Source: Actinacidiphila yeochonensis CN732 (GTDB lineage Bacteria; Actinomycetota; Actinomycetes; Streptomycetales; Streptomycetaceae). From it: DNA of 64,000 bases. The notes beneath the pieces were generated by a model, which saw only the letters and a list, made by a program, of their open reading frames with translations, made no database searches and had not been told where the DNA came from. Numbering within the stretch: the stretch's first letter is position 1; each line of letters begins with the position of its first letter. Shown here piece after piece: positions 8,016 through 16,533 of this stretch. The stretch spans positions 4,278,001-4,342,000 of the forward strand of contig NZ_JQNR01000005.1 in the NCBI RefSeq assembly GCF_000745345.1, read 5' to 3'. The position numbers and the translations under genes were made by a program.

Positions 8016-8321
8016 CTACCGCGCGGCCGCCGAGGTACCCGGCCACGCCGCCGCCACCGCGCTCCCGAGCAGCTCAGCGGCCGCGTCGACGGCCGCGTCG
8101 ACGGCCGCGGCCAGCGCGGCGGGCGCGCCGGTCAGGCCGGCCAGCACCCCGTCGACGTCCCGCAGGCCGGCTGAGGCAAGGAGGTGCTTCTCGTCGGCCA
8201 CCCACGTCCCGCGCGCCGCCAGCACGCCGTGCGCGGCTTGGCAGGCGGCCGTGGCGATCGCGCCGGCGCAGTCGGCGAGGTGCCCTTGCCGCGCGCCCTC
8301 GTCCTCTCCGTTGCCCCGCAC
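8016..8321 (-). pseudogene. C-terminal remnant of a nucleotidyltransferase-type protein
   Basis: The leftward frame reads LADCAGAIATAACQAAHGVL, then AARGTWVADEKHLLASAGLR and DVDGVLAGLTG. This looks like the C-terminal helical part of actinomycete nucleotidyltransferase-fold proteins (from memory of the family, not from a search). No N-terminal catalytic domain is found upstream on the same strand, so it seems a leftover fragment; a short functional gene starting at a GTG near 8321 is the alternative. A 12-bp unit (GCCGCGTCGACG) is tandemly repeated in it around 8080-8110. Confidence 0.4.
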
Positions 8322-8676
8322 CACGCCTACCGTCCGCACCGTCCTCACGGCTCGTCCCGTCGGCTGTCGACTGCGGCCAACCGCGGGCAGCCGCCGCAAC
8401 CGGACACGTTCCGGCACCCGCACCCTCGGTCGAAGTCCGCCCGGCTGCGCCCGAACCCGAGCCGCCCCGCGCCCGGACGCGCCCCGGGCACCCGATAGGG
8501 TGGGATCAGCGGCACCGGAAGGTCGCCGCCACGGCGGTGGGGCCCGCCGTACCCGAACCGCGGCGACACCGCCGCCAACGGTCCCTGCTTGCGACGCGCA
8601 CCCGTGCGCGCGCCCGTACCGTCCACCGACGGCGCGGGGTCCGCGCGCGCCCGTACCCGGCGAGTAGGAGTTTCCC

Positions 8677-9171
8677 GTGCCCAGCGACCCCCGTCCTCCC
8701 CTGGCCGGCGAACCGGTCGACCCCGACGTCGACCTGCGCGTCCCGGAACAGCGTGCGGAGACGAGCCCCAGCCCCGCGCCGGTGCTCGCGGTGATCGCCG
8801 TGGGCGGTGTGATCGGCTCCTGCGCCCGCTACGGGGCCGGCCTGCTGTGGCCCACCGCCGCCGGCGCGTTCCCGTGGACGACGCTGGGGATCAACGTCGT
8901 CGGCTGCTCGGTCATCGGCGTGCTCATGGTGGTGATCACCGAGGTGGTCACACCGCACCGCCTGGTACGGCCGTTCTTCGGCACGGGCGTGCTCGGCGGT
9001 TTCACCACCTTCTCCACCTACGCCAACGACGTGCGGGGCCTGATCGACGGCGGCAACCCCCGTACCGGCCTGGCCTACATGGCCCTCACCCTTCTCGCGG
9101 CGCTCGCCGGGGTGTGGCTCGCGGCCACGGCCACCCGGCGGCTGCTCGTCCACCACCGGGAGGCACGGTGA
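8677..9171 (+). CDS. crcB: Fluoride channel/exporter CrcB (Fluc), first copy
   Basis: The 164-residue membrane protein has four hydrophobic segments after a 35-residue polar N-terminus. CrcB motifs are present: GGVIGSCARYG, INVVGCSVIGVL and GGFTTFSTYAND. Fluc proteins form dual-topology dimers that let fluoride leave the cell. The start is GTG 8677 behind TAGGAG. The stop overlaps the GTG of the second copy (GTGA at 9168-9171), so the two are made together, probably as a heterodimer as in other organisms with paired crcB genes. I could not find the fluoride riboswitch consensus upstream. Confidence 0.93.
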   Translation: MPSDPRPPLAGEPVDPDVDLRVPEQRAETSPSPAPVLAVIAVGGVIGSCARYGAGLLWPTAAGAFPWTTLGINVVGCSVIGVLMVVITEVVTPHRLVRPFFGTGVLGGFTTFSTYANDVRGLIDGGNPRTGLAYMALTLLAALAGVWLAATATRRLLVHHREAR

Positions 9172-9542
9172 ACTGGCTGCTGGTGATCGCGGGCGCCGTG
9201 GTCGGAGCCCCGCTGCGGTACCTCACCGACCGCGCGGTGCAGTCCCGCCACGACACCGCCTTCCCCTGGGGAACCTTCCTGGTGAACGTCTCGGGCTGCA
9301 CCCTCCTGGGCTTCCTCAGCGGCGCCACCACCGCGGGCGCCATCTCCTCGCACCTGGTGCTGCTGCTCGGCACCGGCCTGTGCGGCGCCTTCACCACCTA
9401 CTCGACCTTCTCCTACGAGACGTTGCGACTCGCCGAGAGCGGCGCCCGCCTACAGGCGGCGGTGAACGCCGTCGGCATTGTGGCGGCGGGGCTGGGCGCG
9501 GCCTTCACCGGCGCGGCGGTCGCCCAGGCGCTCTGGCAGTAG
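9168..9542 (+). CDS. crcB: Fluoride channel/exporter CrcB (Fluc), second copy
   Basis: The 124-residue paralogue lacks the polar N-terminal extension of the first copy and has the usual CrcB size. It shows GAVVGAPLRYLTDR, VNVSGCTLLGFLSG and GAFTTYSTFSYE, the last holding the Phe/Thr/Ser track of the fluoride pore, in four membrane segments. Its GTG start overlaps the stop of the first copy by four bases. Two different CrcB subunits encoded side by side suggest an obligate heterodimer with fixed opposite topology. Confidence 0.93.
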   Translation: MNWLLVIAGAVVGAPLRYLTDRAVQSRHDTAFPWGTFLVNVSGCTLLGFLSGATTAGAISSHLVLLLGTGLCGAFTTYSTFSYETLRLAESGARLQAAVNAVGIVAAGLGAAFTGAAVAQALWQ

Positions 9543-9689
9543 CCGCGCCCATCCCTCTCCGCGGGGAGCATGACATCACCGCCAGGATCAGCACCAACGA
9601 CATCTCCACTGCGGCATCATCCGGTCGGCCGTCCGCCGATTCCCGAGCGGCCGGCCAACCAGATGACCGACCGTTGAAGTGGGGTGCCC

Positions 9690-9711
9690 GGCCGTGCGGG
9701 CCCGCACGGCC
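9690..9711. repeat. 22-bp perfect palindrome
   Basis: GGCCGTGCGGG at 9690-9700 is followed without a spacer by its exact complement to 9711. It lies 148 bp after crcB2 and 69 bp before the next start, so it could be an operator for the downstream gene or the terminator of the crcB pair. Confidence 0.6.
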
Positions 9712-9779
9712 GACGGCTTGGACGCGTCGGCCAGGGTCCTGCCCGGAGCGGCGGCTGGTGAGCGGGAAGAGGGTGCACG

Positions 9780-10340
9780 GTGTGCAGGGCGGATCGTGAG
9801 GCGGCGGCGGTGAGCGCCACAGCGGCACTGGCGACGGCGTACCCGAGCCTGACGCGGGGGCGTTCTCCGCACCCCGCGCTCGCCGGCTGTGAGGACGTGG
9901 CGTGGTCGGCGGTTCCTGGTTGCCCGAAAGACGTCCCGGTCGTGTTGCGCGGCCTGCTCGACCCGGACGCGGCCGAGCAGGCCGAAAGCGTCCTGGGGTG
10001 GATTCTGTTGTCGGGGCCGATGGCCATCAGCGCGGCGACTCCGGCCTTCGTGCCCTTCCTGCTGCGTCTGGCCGCCGACCCGTCCGTCCCGCGACGGGGT
10101 GAACTGTTCGGTCTGGTGCTGGTGGTCGCCGCCCTTTCGGAGCCGTCCGACCCCGGCAACGCGTGGTCCCTTGCGCTCAGCGGCGCCGAGCAGGATCATC
10201 CTGAACGGCGCCTGTGCCGGGCATCGTTCGCCGCTGACGCCGCGTTGGTGCTGGGCTTGCTGGCCGACGAGGAGCTGTCGGCGGCCTCCTCGCTGAGTGA
10301 GGACGACCGCACCTCGCTGCTCCGGGCCGCCGGGCTGTGA
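9780..10340 (+). CDS. Conserved hypothetical protein, possibly HEAT-like helical
   Basis: The 186-residue protein is Ala/Leu-rich and mostly helical by eye, with WSAVPGCPKDVPVVLRGLLD and a second Leu/Ala-rich helix pair (FVPFLLRLAADPSVPRRGEL). Segments of this kind occur in short HEAT-like actinomycete proteins of unknown role, some of which act as immunity proteins; there is no adjacent toxin here. GTG 9780 follows a GGAAGAGGG sequence; a second GTG 30 bases later is possible. A 22-bp palindrome lies upstream. Confidence 0.6.
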   Translation: MCRADREAAAVSATAALATAYPSLTRGRSPHPALAGCEDVAWSAVPGCPKDVPVVLRGLLDPDAAEQAESVLGWILLSGPMAISAATPAFVPFLLRLAADPSVPRRGELFGLVLVVAALSEPSDPGNAWSLALSGAEQDHPERRLCRASFAADAALVLGLLADEELSAASSLSEDDRTSLLRAAGL

Positions 10341-10385
10341 CGCGCACGAGAGCCACGCTGCCGCGCGCCCGTGACGGCGGCGGGG

Positions 10386-11156
10386 TCACGTCGTCCACCG
10401 CTTGAGCGCGGCGCGGCCCGCCTCCTCCGCCAGCCACTCGTCGAACGCCTGCCGGGCCCTCGCCGCCCGCCCGGACGGCAGCAGCGCGCCCTCCGCGACC
10501 GCCCGGCCCGCCGCGCCCGGCAGCGGTACCGGCAGCACCAGGCGGCGCTCGCCGCGTGCCCGCGCCACTCCGCGCACCATGTCCGGCAGGTACTCCTCAC
10601 GGGGCCCCGCCAGCTCCGGCGCGACTCCCAGCGGCGGTCCGACGGCCAGTTCGGCGAGGGCGGCGCCCACCTCGCGCACCGCCACCGGCTGCACCCGGGC
10701 CTTCGGGACCGCGGCCACCGGCCCCGGCGTCCGGTCCAGCAACTGCCGGGGGAACTCGTGGAACTGCGTCGCCCGCAGCACCGTGCACGGCACCGGGCCC
10801 GCCGCGGCGAGCCGCTCCTGCCGCAGCTTGCCCCGGTAGTAGCCCAGGCCCACCCGGTCCACGCCGACGATCGACAGGACCACGTGGTGCGCGACGCCCG
10901 CACGGCGTTCGGCGTCCAGCAGCATCCGTCCGGCCGTGTCGAAGAAGCCGACCGCCGCCCGGCGCGTGACCGCCGTCGTGTTCGAGACGTCCACCACGGC
11001 CGCCACCGACTCCAGGGCGGCGTCCAGTCCGGCGCCGGTGAGCAGGTCGACCCCCGCGGAGCGGGCCAGCACCACCGGATCGTGGCCCAGGTCCCGCAGC
11101 GCGGCGGCCACGTGCCGCCCGGCCAGGCCGGTCCCGCCGGCCACCGCCACCCGCAT
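10386..11156 (-). CDS. NAD(P)-binding Rossmann protein (atypical SDR, NmrA-like)
   Basis: The 256-residue protein opens with MRVAVAGGTGLAGRHVAAAL, the glycine-rich dinucleotide loop of atypical short-chain reductases. HHVVLSIVGVD, YYRGKLRQERL and CTVLRATQFHEF are the conserved stretches of the NmrA/NADH-ubiquinone-oxidoreductase-like group, in which the Tyr-x-x-x-Lys pair is often kept (YYRGK here). ATG 11156 follows GGAGGA. The gene is alone and converges on the gene at 9780. Substrate unknown; it may be a sensor or repair protein rather than an enzyme. Confidence 0.82.
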   Translation of the reverse strand: MRVAVAGGTGLAGRHVAAALRDLGHDPVVLARSAGVDLLTGAGLDAALESVAAVVDVSNTTAVTRRAAVGFFDTAGRMLLDAERRAGVAHHVVLSIVGVDRVGLGYYRGKLRQERLAAAGPVPCTVLRATQFHEFPRQLLDRTPGPVAAVPKARVQPVAVREVGAALAELAVGPPLGVAPELAGPREEYLPDMVRGVARARGERRLVLPVPLPGAAGRAVAEGALLPSGRAARARQAFDEWLAEEAGRAALKRWTT

Positions 11157-11433
11157 CCCGACCGCTCCTCCCGTCCGGACCGCGCTCCGGCGGCGCCCGC
11201 GGGCACCGCGCACCCGCCACCAGCGCAGTATCGCCCCCGGGAGGCCGCGCCACCCGTCAGCCGGCACCCCCGCGCGCGGCGGGGCGGGGCCGCGGGCTCC
11301 CACAGCTCGGGCCTCACCATTACCGTGGGTGGTGTCAAGGAGGGCGGCGGGCGGGACAGCCTGTTGTGGCAGGCAGGCAGGCAGGCGGACCGGGCGGCGC
11401 CCACGGTCCCCGCGGGACGACACGGAGGCGGCG

Positions 11434-12297
11434 ATGCGTGACGCGGACCCCGGGCTCTTCGGGCCCGGCTCGGTGACCTGGCAGTTGCACGGCGACCCGA
11501 TCATGTGGGTCGGCGGGGTACGCGCGCTCTACCTCCAGGCCCTGCATCCCCGCGCGGTCCGAGGCGTCGCCCAGAACTCCGACTTCCGGCAGGACGCCTG
11601 GGGCCGGCTGCTGCGTACGGCCTCCTTCGTCGGCGGGACCACCTACGGCACCACCCTCGCGGCCGAACGCGCCGGCGCCCGCATCCGCGGTATCCACCGC
11701 CGCCTGACGGCCACCGACCCGGAGACCGGCGAACGCTTCCGGATCGACGATCCCGAGCTGCTGCTGTGGGTGCACTGCGCGGAGATCGACTCCTACCTCT
11801 CCGTGGCCCGCCGCTCCGGCTACCCGCTGACCGACGCGCACGCCGACGCCTACGTCGACGAGCAGCGGGAAGCGGCCCGCCTGGTCGGCCTGGACCCGGC
11901 CGACGTGCCCGCCGACACCGCCGAACTCGCCCGCTACTTCGAGAAGGCCGAGCCCCTGCTCGCGACCACCCCCGAGGCCCACGACGTGCTGCGCTTCCTG
12001 AAGTCGCCGCCGGTGCCGGCCCCGCTGGTGCCGCTGCGGGCGGCGCTGTGGGGGACCCTGTCCGCCGCCGCCTACGCGGCTCTGCCGCCCTACGCGCACG
12101 CCCTCTACGGCACGCCCCCGCCCTCCGCGGCCGGCACCGACCGGCGGCTGCGCGCACTGGGCCGGCTGCTGCGCGCCGTCCCGGCCACGGGGCGCTGGCA
12201 ACTGCCGCCGGGCCACATCCTCAAGGCCGTCGGACGGCTCGGCCCGGGCACCCACCCCTCGCCCCGCCGACTGCCGCCGCCACGAGCGGGGAGTTGA
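11434..12297 (+). CDS. Oxygenase MpaB/DUF2236 family protein
   Basis: The 287-residue protein shows the DUF2236 pattern: LHGDPIMWVGGVRALYLQAL, HPRAVRGV, VGGTTYGTT, a central WVHCAEIDSYL and a C-terminal LPPYAHALYG. Family members are haem-binding oxygenases, named after MpaB of mycophenolic acid synthesis and latex-clearing protein Lcp. The conserved histidines and acidic residues fit a haem site, but haem binding here is inferred. ATG 11434 follows GGAGG by five bases. Confidence 0.85.
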   Translation: MRDADPGLFGPGSVTWQLHGDPIMWVGGVRALYLQALHPRAVRGVAQNSDFRQDAWGRLLRTASFVGGTTYGTTLAAERAGARIRGIHRRLTATDPETGERFRIDDPELLLWVHCAEIDSYLSVARRSGYPLTDAHADAYVDEQREAARLVGLDPADVPADTAELARYFEKAEPLLATTPEAHDVLRFLKSPPVPAPLVPLRAALWGTLSAAAYAALPPYAHALYGTPPPSAAGTDRRLRALGRLLRAVPATGRWQLPPGHILKAVGRLGPGTHPSPRRLPPPRAGS

Positions 12298-12432
12298 CGC
12301 GCACGGGGTTGACGTACCGGGGCCGCCGGGGGACGGACCGGCCATACTGGGGCGGGGAAGCACGAGCGGCCCGCGGGACACGACCCCCCGTCGGGCAGGG
12401 GAAGCACCGACAGCACGGGGGCGGCGGCGCTG

Positions 12433-14937
12433 ATGACGGCTGGACAGCAGCAGGAACGGCAGGGCGGGGACGCCCCGCCGCAGGAACGGGTGCCGGAACC
12501 GGCACTCCGACGGGCACAGGAGGCCGCACGGGAAACGGTCCAGGGGCAGTCGGCGGGCCGCGCCGCCGGGACGCCGAACGGCGGCCGAGGGTACGCGGGG
12601 CCGCGCGGCGAGGCGGGCCCGCGCGACCTGCGTGAGCTGCGCAGGCCGTCCGGAGCCGACACCGGCACGGACGTCCTGGAGCCGGCGGGCCCCGGCACCG
12701 GAGATGCTGACACCGCGTACCCGCCTGGCCGGCACCCGGACCTCTCCGCCCCGTACCGCACGGGGCCCGCGGTGCCCTCGGCCGTCGCGGTCGTCCAGGG
12801 CCGCTACCGGCTGCACGAACTCATCGGACGCGGCGGCATGGGTGAGGTGTGGCGTGCCCTCGACGAGTCCCTGGGCCGCCGCGTGGCCGTCAAGTGCCTC
12901 AAACCGCTGGGCCATTCCGGTGATGCCTCGTTCACCCGCGTGCTGCGCGAGCGGTTCCGCCGAGAGGCCAGGGTCGCGGCCTCCCTCCAGCACCGCGGCA
13001 TCACCGTCGTCCACGACTTCGGCGAGCACGACGGGCTGCTCTTCCTGGTGATGGAGCTGCTCGACGGCCGCAACCTGCGCCAGGCGCTGGACGACGGGCA
13101 GCGCCGGCCGCTGCCCGTGCCGGAGGTCGCCGACATCGCCGAGCAGGTGACCGCCGCCCTCGCCTACACCCACGCCCAGGGCGTCGTACACCGGGACCTC
13201 AAGCCCGCCAACGTCATCCGGCTGACCGACGGGACGGTGAAGATCTGCGACTTCGGCATCGCCCGCCTCGGCCACGAGATCGGCTTCACCTCCCGGCTGA
13301 CCGGGACCGGTGTCGCCATGGGCACCCCGCAGTACATGTCGCCCGAGCAGATCGGCGACTCCGAGGTCGACCACCGCAGCGACCTGTACTCCCTGGGCTG
13401 CGTGCTCTACGAACTGGCCACCGGGCGACCGCCGTTCGACCAGGACGACGCCTGGTCGATCCTGGTCAGCCACCGCGACGCGGTACCGGAGCCGCCGCGC
13501 GCGCTGCGGCCCGAGCTGCCCGCGGCGCTGGAGGAGCTGATCCTCCACCTCCTCGCCAAGGACCCCGCCGACCGGCCCCAGGACGCGGCGGACGTCGCCA
13601 CCCGTCTGAGGAGCGCCCGTTCCGCCCCCGGCGCCGGCCGCCCGGTGGTCGGGGCCGAGGGACCGCCGCCCGACTGGGCCCGGACGCTGAGCGCGGGCCC
13701 CGCCGCCCGCTCGACCCTGCGGGCCCTGCCCCCGGCGCCGGCCCACCACGAGCTGACCGGCGTCTGGTCCACCCGCGCCACCGGGGCGCACCCGGACCCG
13801 GCGGAGGTCGGCACCCTCGACGCCCGGCAGTCCGAGGCCGCCGACCACGGCCGGATCGGCAACTGGCAGCAGTCGTACGACCTGCACACCGCGGTGGCCG
13901 CCGACCGCGACCGGCTCCAGGGCACCGAGCACCCCGACACTCTCGCCAGCCGGCACGAGGCGGCCTACTGCCTGGCCCGCCTCGGCCGTACCGAGGAGTC
14001 CCTGCGCCTGTACTCCTACGTGGCCGAGGTCCGCCGCCGGGTGTTCGGGCCCGACCACGCCGCCACCCTCGCCGCCCGCCACGAGGCCGCCTACGCGCTC
14101 AGCGTCCTGGGCCGCCGTCTGGAGGCCCACCAGGAGTTCTCCGCCGTGCTCGCCGGCTACGGACGCACCCTCGGGGCCGACCACCCCGACGGGCTGCGGT
14201 GCAAGCACAACCTCGCCTACAACCTGGGCGAGCTGGGGCGGACGGAGGAGGCGCACACCGCCGCCGAGGAGGTGTACGCCGCCCGCAGCCGGGCGCTGGG
14301 AGCCGACCACCCGGAGACGCTGAGCAGCCGGTTCGAGGTCGGCTACACCCTCGGCCGGGCCGGCCGCTGGTCCGAGGCACTGGCCGTCCACCGCGAGGTG
14401 GCCGCCGCGCGCTCCAGGCTGCTGGGCCCCTGCCACCCGCACACGCTCGCCGCCGACTACGAGACCGGGATCTGCCTGGGCCGGCTCGGCCGTCCCCGGG
14501 AGGCGCTGGAGCTCTACGAGAGGCTGGTCGCCGACCTGGTCCGGACCGCCGGCTCCGCCGACGAGGAGACGCTGCGGGCCCGCCAGGCGTTCGGCGTCAA
14601 CCTGGGCCGCCTCGGGCTGTGGGACCGGGCGCTGGCCGAGGCACGGGACGTGGCGGCCGTCCGGCAGCGGGTGCTGGGGCACGCCCACCCGGACACCCTG
14701 GTCAGCAAGCGCGAGATCGCGGTCTGCCTGGGCTGGCTCGGCCGCTGGTCCGAGGCGCTGGCCGTCTACCACGAGGTGGCCGAGGCCCGCGAGGCCGTGC
14801 TCGGCCCCGTCCACCCCGACACCCTCACCTCCCGCAACGACGAGGCGCGCTGCCTTGAGCACCTGGGGCGCGACGACGAGGCGCAGGTCCTGTACCGGAA
14901 GGTCGCCGCCCACCACGACGGCCTGGAGGCGCTGTAG
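12433..14937 (+). CDS. Soluble Ser/Thr protein kinase with C-terminal tetratricopeptide repeats
   Basis: Residues 1-120 are a Gly/Ala/Pro-rich linker. A Hanks-type kinase domain covers about 125-395: GRGGMGEVW at 132-140, the ATP lysine in VAVK (154), HRDLKPAN (catalytic Asp255) and DFG (273-275), then MGTPQYMSPEQ. From about 465 to the end (834) come kinesin-light-chain-like TPRs of about 42 residues, each with an LG-x-DHP-x-TL motif. No transmembrane segment or PASTA domain is present, so it is a cytoplasmic kinase whose TPR array probably binds partner proteins. The start ATG 12433 follows a long GC-rich gap. Confidence 0.93.
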   Translation: MTAGQQQERQGGDAPPQERVPEPALRRAQEAARETVQGQSAGRAAGTPNGGRGYAGPRGEAGPRDLRELRRPSGADTGTDVLEPAGPGTGDADTAYPPGRHPDLSAPYRTGPAVPSAVAVVQGRYRLHELIGRGGMGEVWRALDESLGRRVAVKCLKPLGHSGDASFTRVLRERFRREARVAASLQHRGITVVHDFGEHDGLLFLVMELLDGRNLRQALDDGQRRPLPVPEVADIAEQVTAALAYTHAQGVVHRDLKPANVIRLTDGTVKICDFGIARLGHEIGFTSRLTGTGVAMGTPQYMSPEQIGDSEVDHRSDLYSLGCVLYELATGRPPFDQDDAWSILVSHRDAVPEPPRALRPELPAALEELILHLLAKDPADRPQDAADVATRLRSARSAPGAGRPVVGAEGPPPDWARTLSAGPAARSTLRALPPAPAHHELTGVWSTRATGAHPDPAEVGTLDARQSEAADHGRIGNWQQSYDLHTAVAADRDRLQGTEHPDTLASRHEAAYCLARLGRTEESLRLYSYVAEVRRRVFGPDHAATLAARHEAAYALSVLGRRLEAHQEFSAVLAGYGRTLGADHPDGLRCKHNLAYNLGELGRTEEAHTAAEEVYAARSRALGADHPETLSSRFEVGYTLGRAGRWSEALAVHREVAAARSRLLGPCHPHTLAADYETGICLGRLGRPREALELYERLVADLVRTAGSADEETLRARQAFGVNLGRLGLWDRALAEARDVAAVRQRVLGHAHPDTLVSKREIAVCLGWLGRWSEALAVYHEVAEAREAVLGPVHPDTLTSRNDEARCLEHLGRDDEAQVLYRKVAAHHDGLEAL

Positions 14938-14979
14938 CCCGCCGCGTGCGGCGGACGGCGTGGTGGGCGCCCGCGCGGC

Positions 14980-14985
14980 TATGGT
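14980..14985 (+). promoter_or_regulatory. -10 element (TATGGT) of a leaderless start
   Basis: TATGGT lies 6 bases before ATG 14992 with no Shine-Dalgarno, although the kinase gene ends only 54 bp upstream. Confidence 0.35.
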
Positions 14986-14991
14986 CGCGGT

Positions 14992-15708
14992 ATGGGAGAG
15001 GTCACGGCGTACGAGGTCGGCGGGGTGCGGCTGGTGTGCGAGGAGGAGGGGCCTTCCGGCGGGCCCGCGGTGGTGCTGCTGCACGCGCTCGGTGAGGACC
15101 GCACCTCCTGGCGCTCCGTCACTCCCGCGCTGGCGGCTGACGGATGGCGCACGCTGGCCCTGGACCAGCGCGGCCACGGCGCCAGCGACCGCCCGGGGGA
15201 GTACGCCTTCGAGGCGATGCGCGACGACGTGCTGGGCCTGCTCGAACTGCTGGGTCTGGAGCGGGCGGTGTTCGTGGCGCACTCCATGGGCACCGTCCCT
15301 GCCTCGCTGGCCGCGATGGACCGGCCGCACGTGGTGGCCCGGCTGGTACTGGAGGAGGGGCCGCTGCCCTTCCCGGCCGACCCTCCGCGCCCGGTGCCGC
15401 AGGGGCCGGACGGTTCGGCCCGCTACGACTGGCGGGTGGTGCGCGACGTCGCCCGGCAGCGCAACGCCCCGCCCGCGCGGCACTGGGACGGCCTCGCGGA
15501 GATCACCGCGCCCACCCTGGTCGTCGCCGGCGGCCCGCGCAGCCACCTGCGCCAGGACCACCTCGCGCGCGTCGCCGCCCGCATCCCCGGCTCGGCGCTG
15601 ACGATGCTGGACGCCGGACACATGGTCCACGACGAGCGGCCGGCGGAGTTCCTCGCGGTGCTGCGGGGGTTCCTGGGCCGCCCGTTCGCCACGCCGGGCG
15701 GGGCCTGA
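14992..15708 (+). CDS. Alpha/beta hydrolase
   Basis: The 238-residue protein has the alpha/beta hydrolase fold: oxyanion segment VVLLHALGEDRTSW, DQRGHGASD, the nucleophile elbow VAHSMGT (Ser98) and the catalytic histidine in DAGHMVHDERP near the end. PTLVVAGGPRSH, with the strand before the acid residue, is also present. The reaction (esterase, lactonase or peroxidase type) cannot be told. The 3' end including the stop codon is partly duplicated downstream. Confidence 0.88.
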   Translation: MGEVTAYEVGGVRLVCEEEGPSGGPAVVLLHALGEDRTSWRSVTPALAADGWRTLALDQRGHGASDRPGEYAFEAMRDDVLGLLELLGLERAVFVAHSMGTVPASLAAMDRPHVVARLVLEEGPLPFPADPPRPVPQGPDGSARYDWRVVRDVARQRNAPPARHWDGLAEITAPTLVVAGGPRSHLRQDHLARVAARIPGSALTMLDAGHMVHDERPAEFLAVLRGFLGRPFATPGGA

Positions 15709-15809
15709 CCGGACGCCTTTGATGCCGGACGCCGCCGGACGCCGCCGGATGACGCAGGGCGATGCCGGGCGGGGCCTGACACCGGACGCCTCTGATGCCG
15801 GACGCCGCC
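15693..15809. repeat. Tandem duplication of the hydrolase 3' end plus GATGCCGGACGCC repeats
   Basis: The 17 bases 15693-15709, which include the hydrolase stop codon, recur exactly at 15764-15780. The bases following each copy also match (15710-15736 and 15783-15809, with one substitution), so the repeat unit is 71-73 bp. Words of the type GATGCCGGACGCC continue degenerately to about 15900. The stretch has no gene. Confidence 0.75.
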
Positions 15810-15933
15810 GAGAGCCGGAGCCGTCCGATGCCGTCCGATGCCGGATGACGCCGAGCACGGGACGTCGTCCGACGGCGCCGGACGCCCTCCGGCCCCCGAC
15901 GCCTGACGGCCCGCGGCCGTCCCGCGTCCGGGT

Positions 15934-16473
15934 TCAGCCCGCCGCCACGCGGGCCGCGATCACCCGCGCGCACTCCAGCGTGCTCGCCGTACCGGTGTCG
16001 ACCTCCAGGTCGTAGCGGACGCCCCGGTGCACCAGCTCCGCCTGGCCGCGCGCCATGCCGGTGGCCCGGTCGCCGCGTGCGGCCTCGCGCGCGGCGGCGG
16101 TCCCGGGGGCGCAGCGGACGCCCACCCACAGCACCTCCAAGTCCCCCAGCGCGGCCCGCCAGCGCTTCTGGGAGTCGGCGCCGCCGAGGAAGACCTCGTC
16201 GACGATCAGCCGCGCCCCGGCCCGCGCGACCTCGGCCAGGCCGCGTGTCCAGGCCGCGTCCAGCCGGCGGAACTCGGCTCCGGCGGCGACCTCGCCGCCG
16301 GAGCCGAGGAGCAGCCCGGAACCGCCCGCCAGTAGCCTGGGTGGCAGCGCGTCCACCAGGGTGTCGGTGCCGAACGTGAGCCAGGGGTCGCGCAGTTCGA
16401 CCTGGAGTGCGCGGGCGAGGGTGCTCTTGCCGGAGCTGGAGCCGCCGTTGAGGACGATCACCTGGACGGGCAT
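15934..16473 (-). CDS. Chloramphenicol 3-O-phosphotransferase-like kinase (CPT family)
   Basis: The 179-residue protein aligns by eye along its length with the CPT of the chloramphenicol producer Streptomyces venezuelae: Walker A loop GGSSSGKS at residues 10-17, Asp37 (catalytic base in CPT) in FGTDTL, EFRRLDAAW, ARLIVDEVFLGG and VLWVGVRCAPG. In the known enzyme the loop binds ATP and Asp37 activates the drug's 3-hydroxyl. The length is that of CPT. ATG 16473 is used. No chloramphenicol pathway is nearby, so it may be a stand-alone resistance gene or act on another small molecule. Confidence 0.85.
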   Translation of the reverse strand: MPVQVIVLNGGSSSGKSTLARALQVELRDPWLTFGTDTLVDALPPRLLAGGSGLLLGSGGEVAAGAEFRRLDAAWTRGLAEVARAGARLIVDEVFLGGADSQKRWRAALGDLEVLWVGVRCAPGTAAAREAARGDRATGMARGQAELVHRGVRYDLEVDTGTASTLECARVIAARVAAG

Positions 16474-16533
16474 CCGGCAACCTTACGAAGGGCGGGTCGC
16501 CGGATGCCAGCGGGATTCCCGGCTGAGGCCGCC

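Noticed and set aside
8424..8676. Fluoride riboswitch upstream of crcB
   Set aside because: The conserved GATGG-GTTC and CTGATG-type parts of the crcB motif are not present before 8677.
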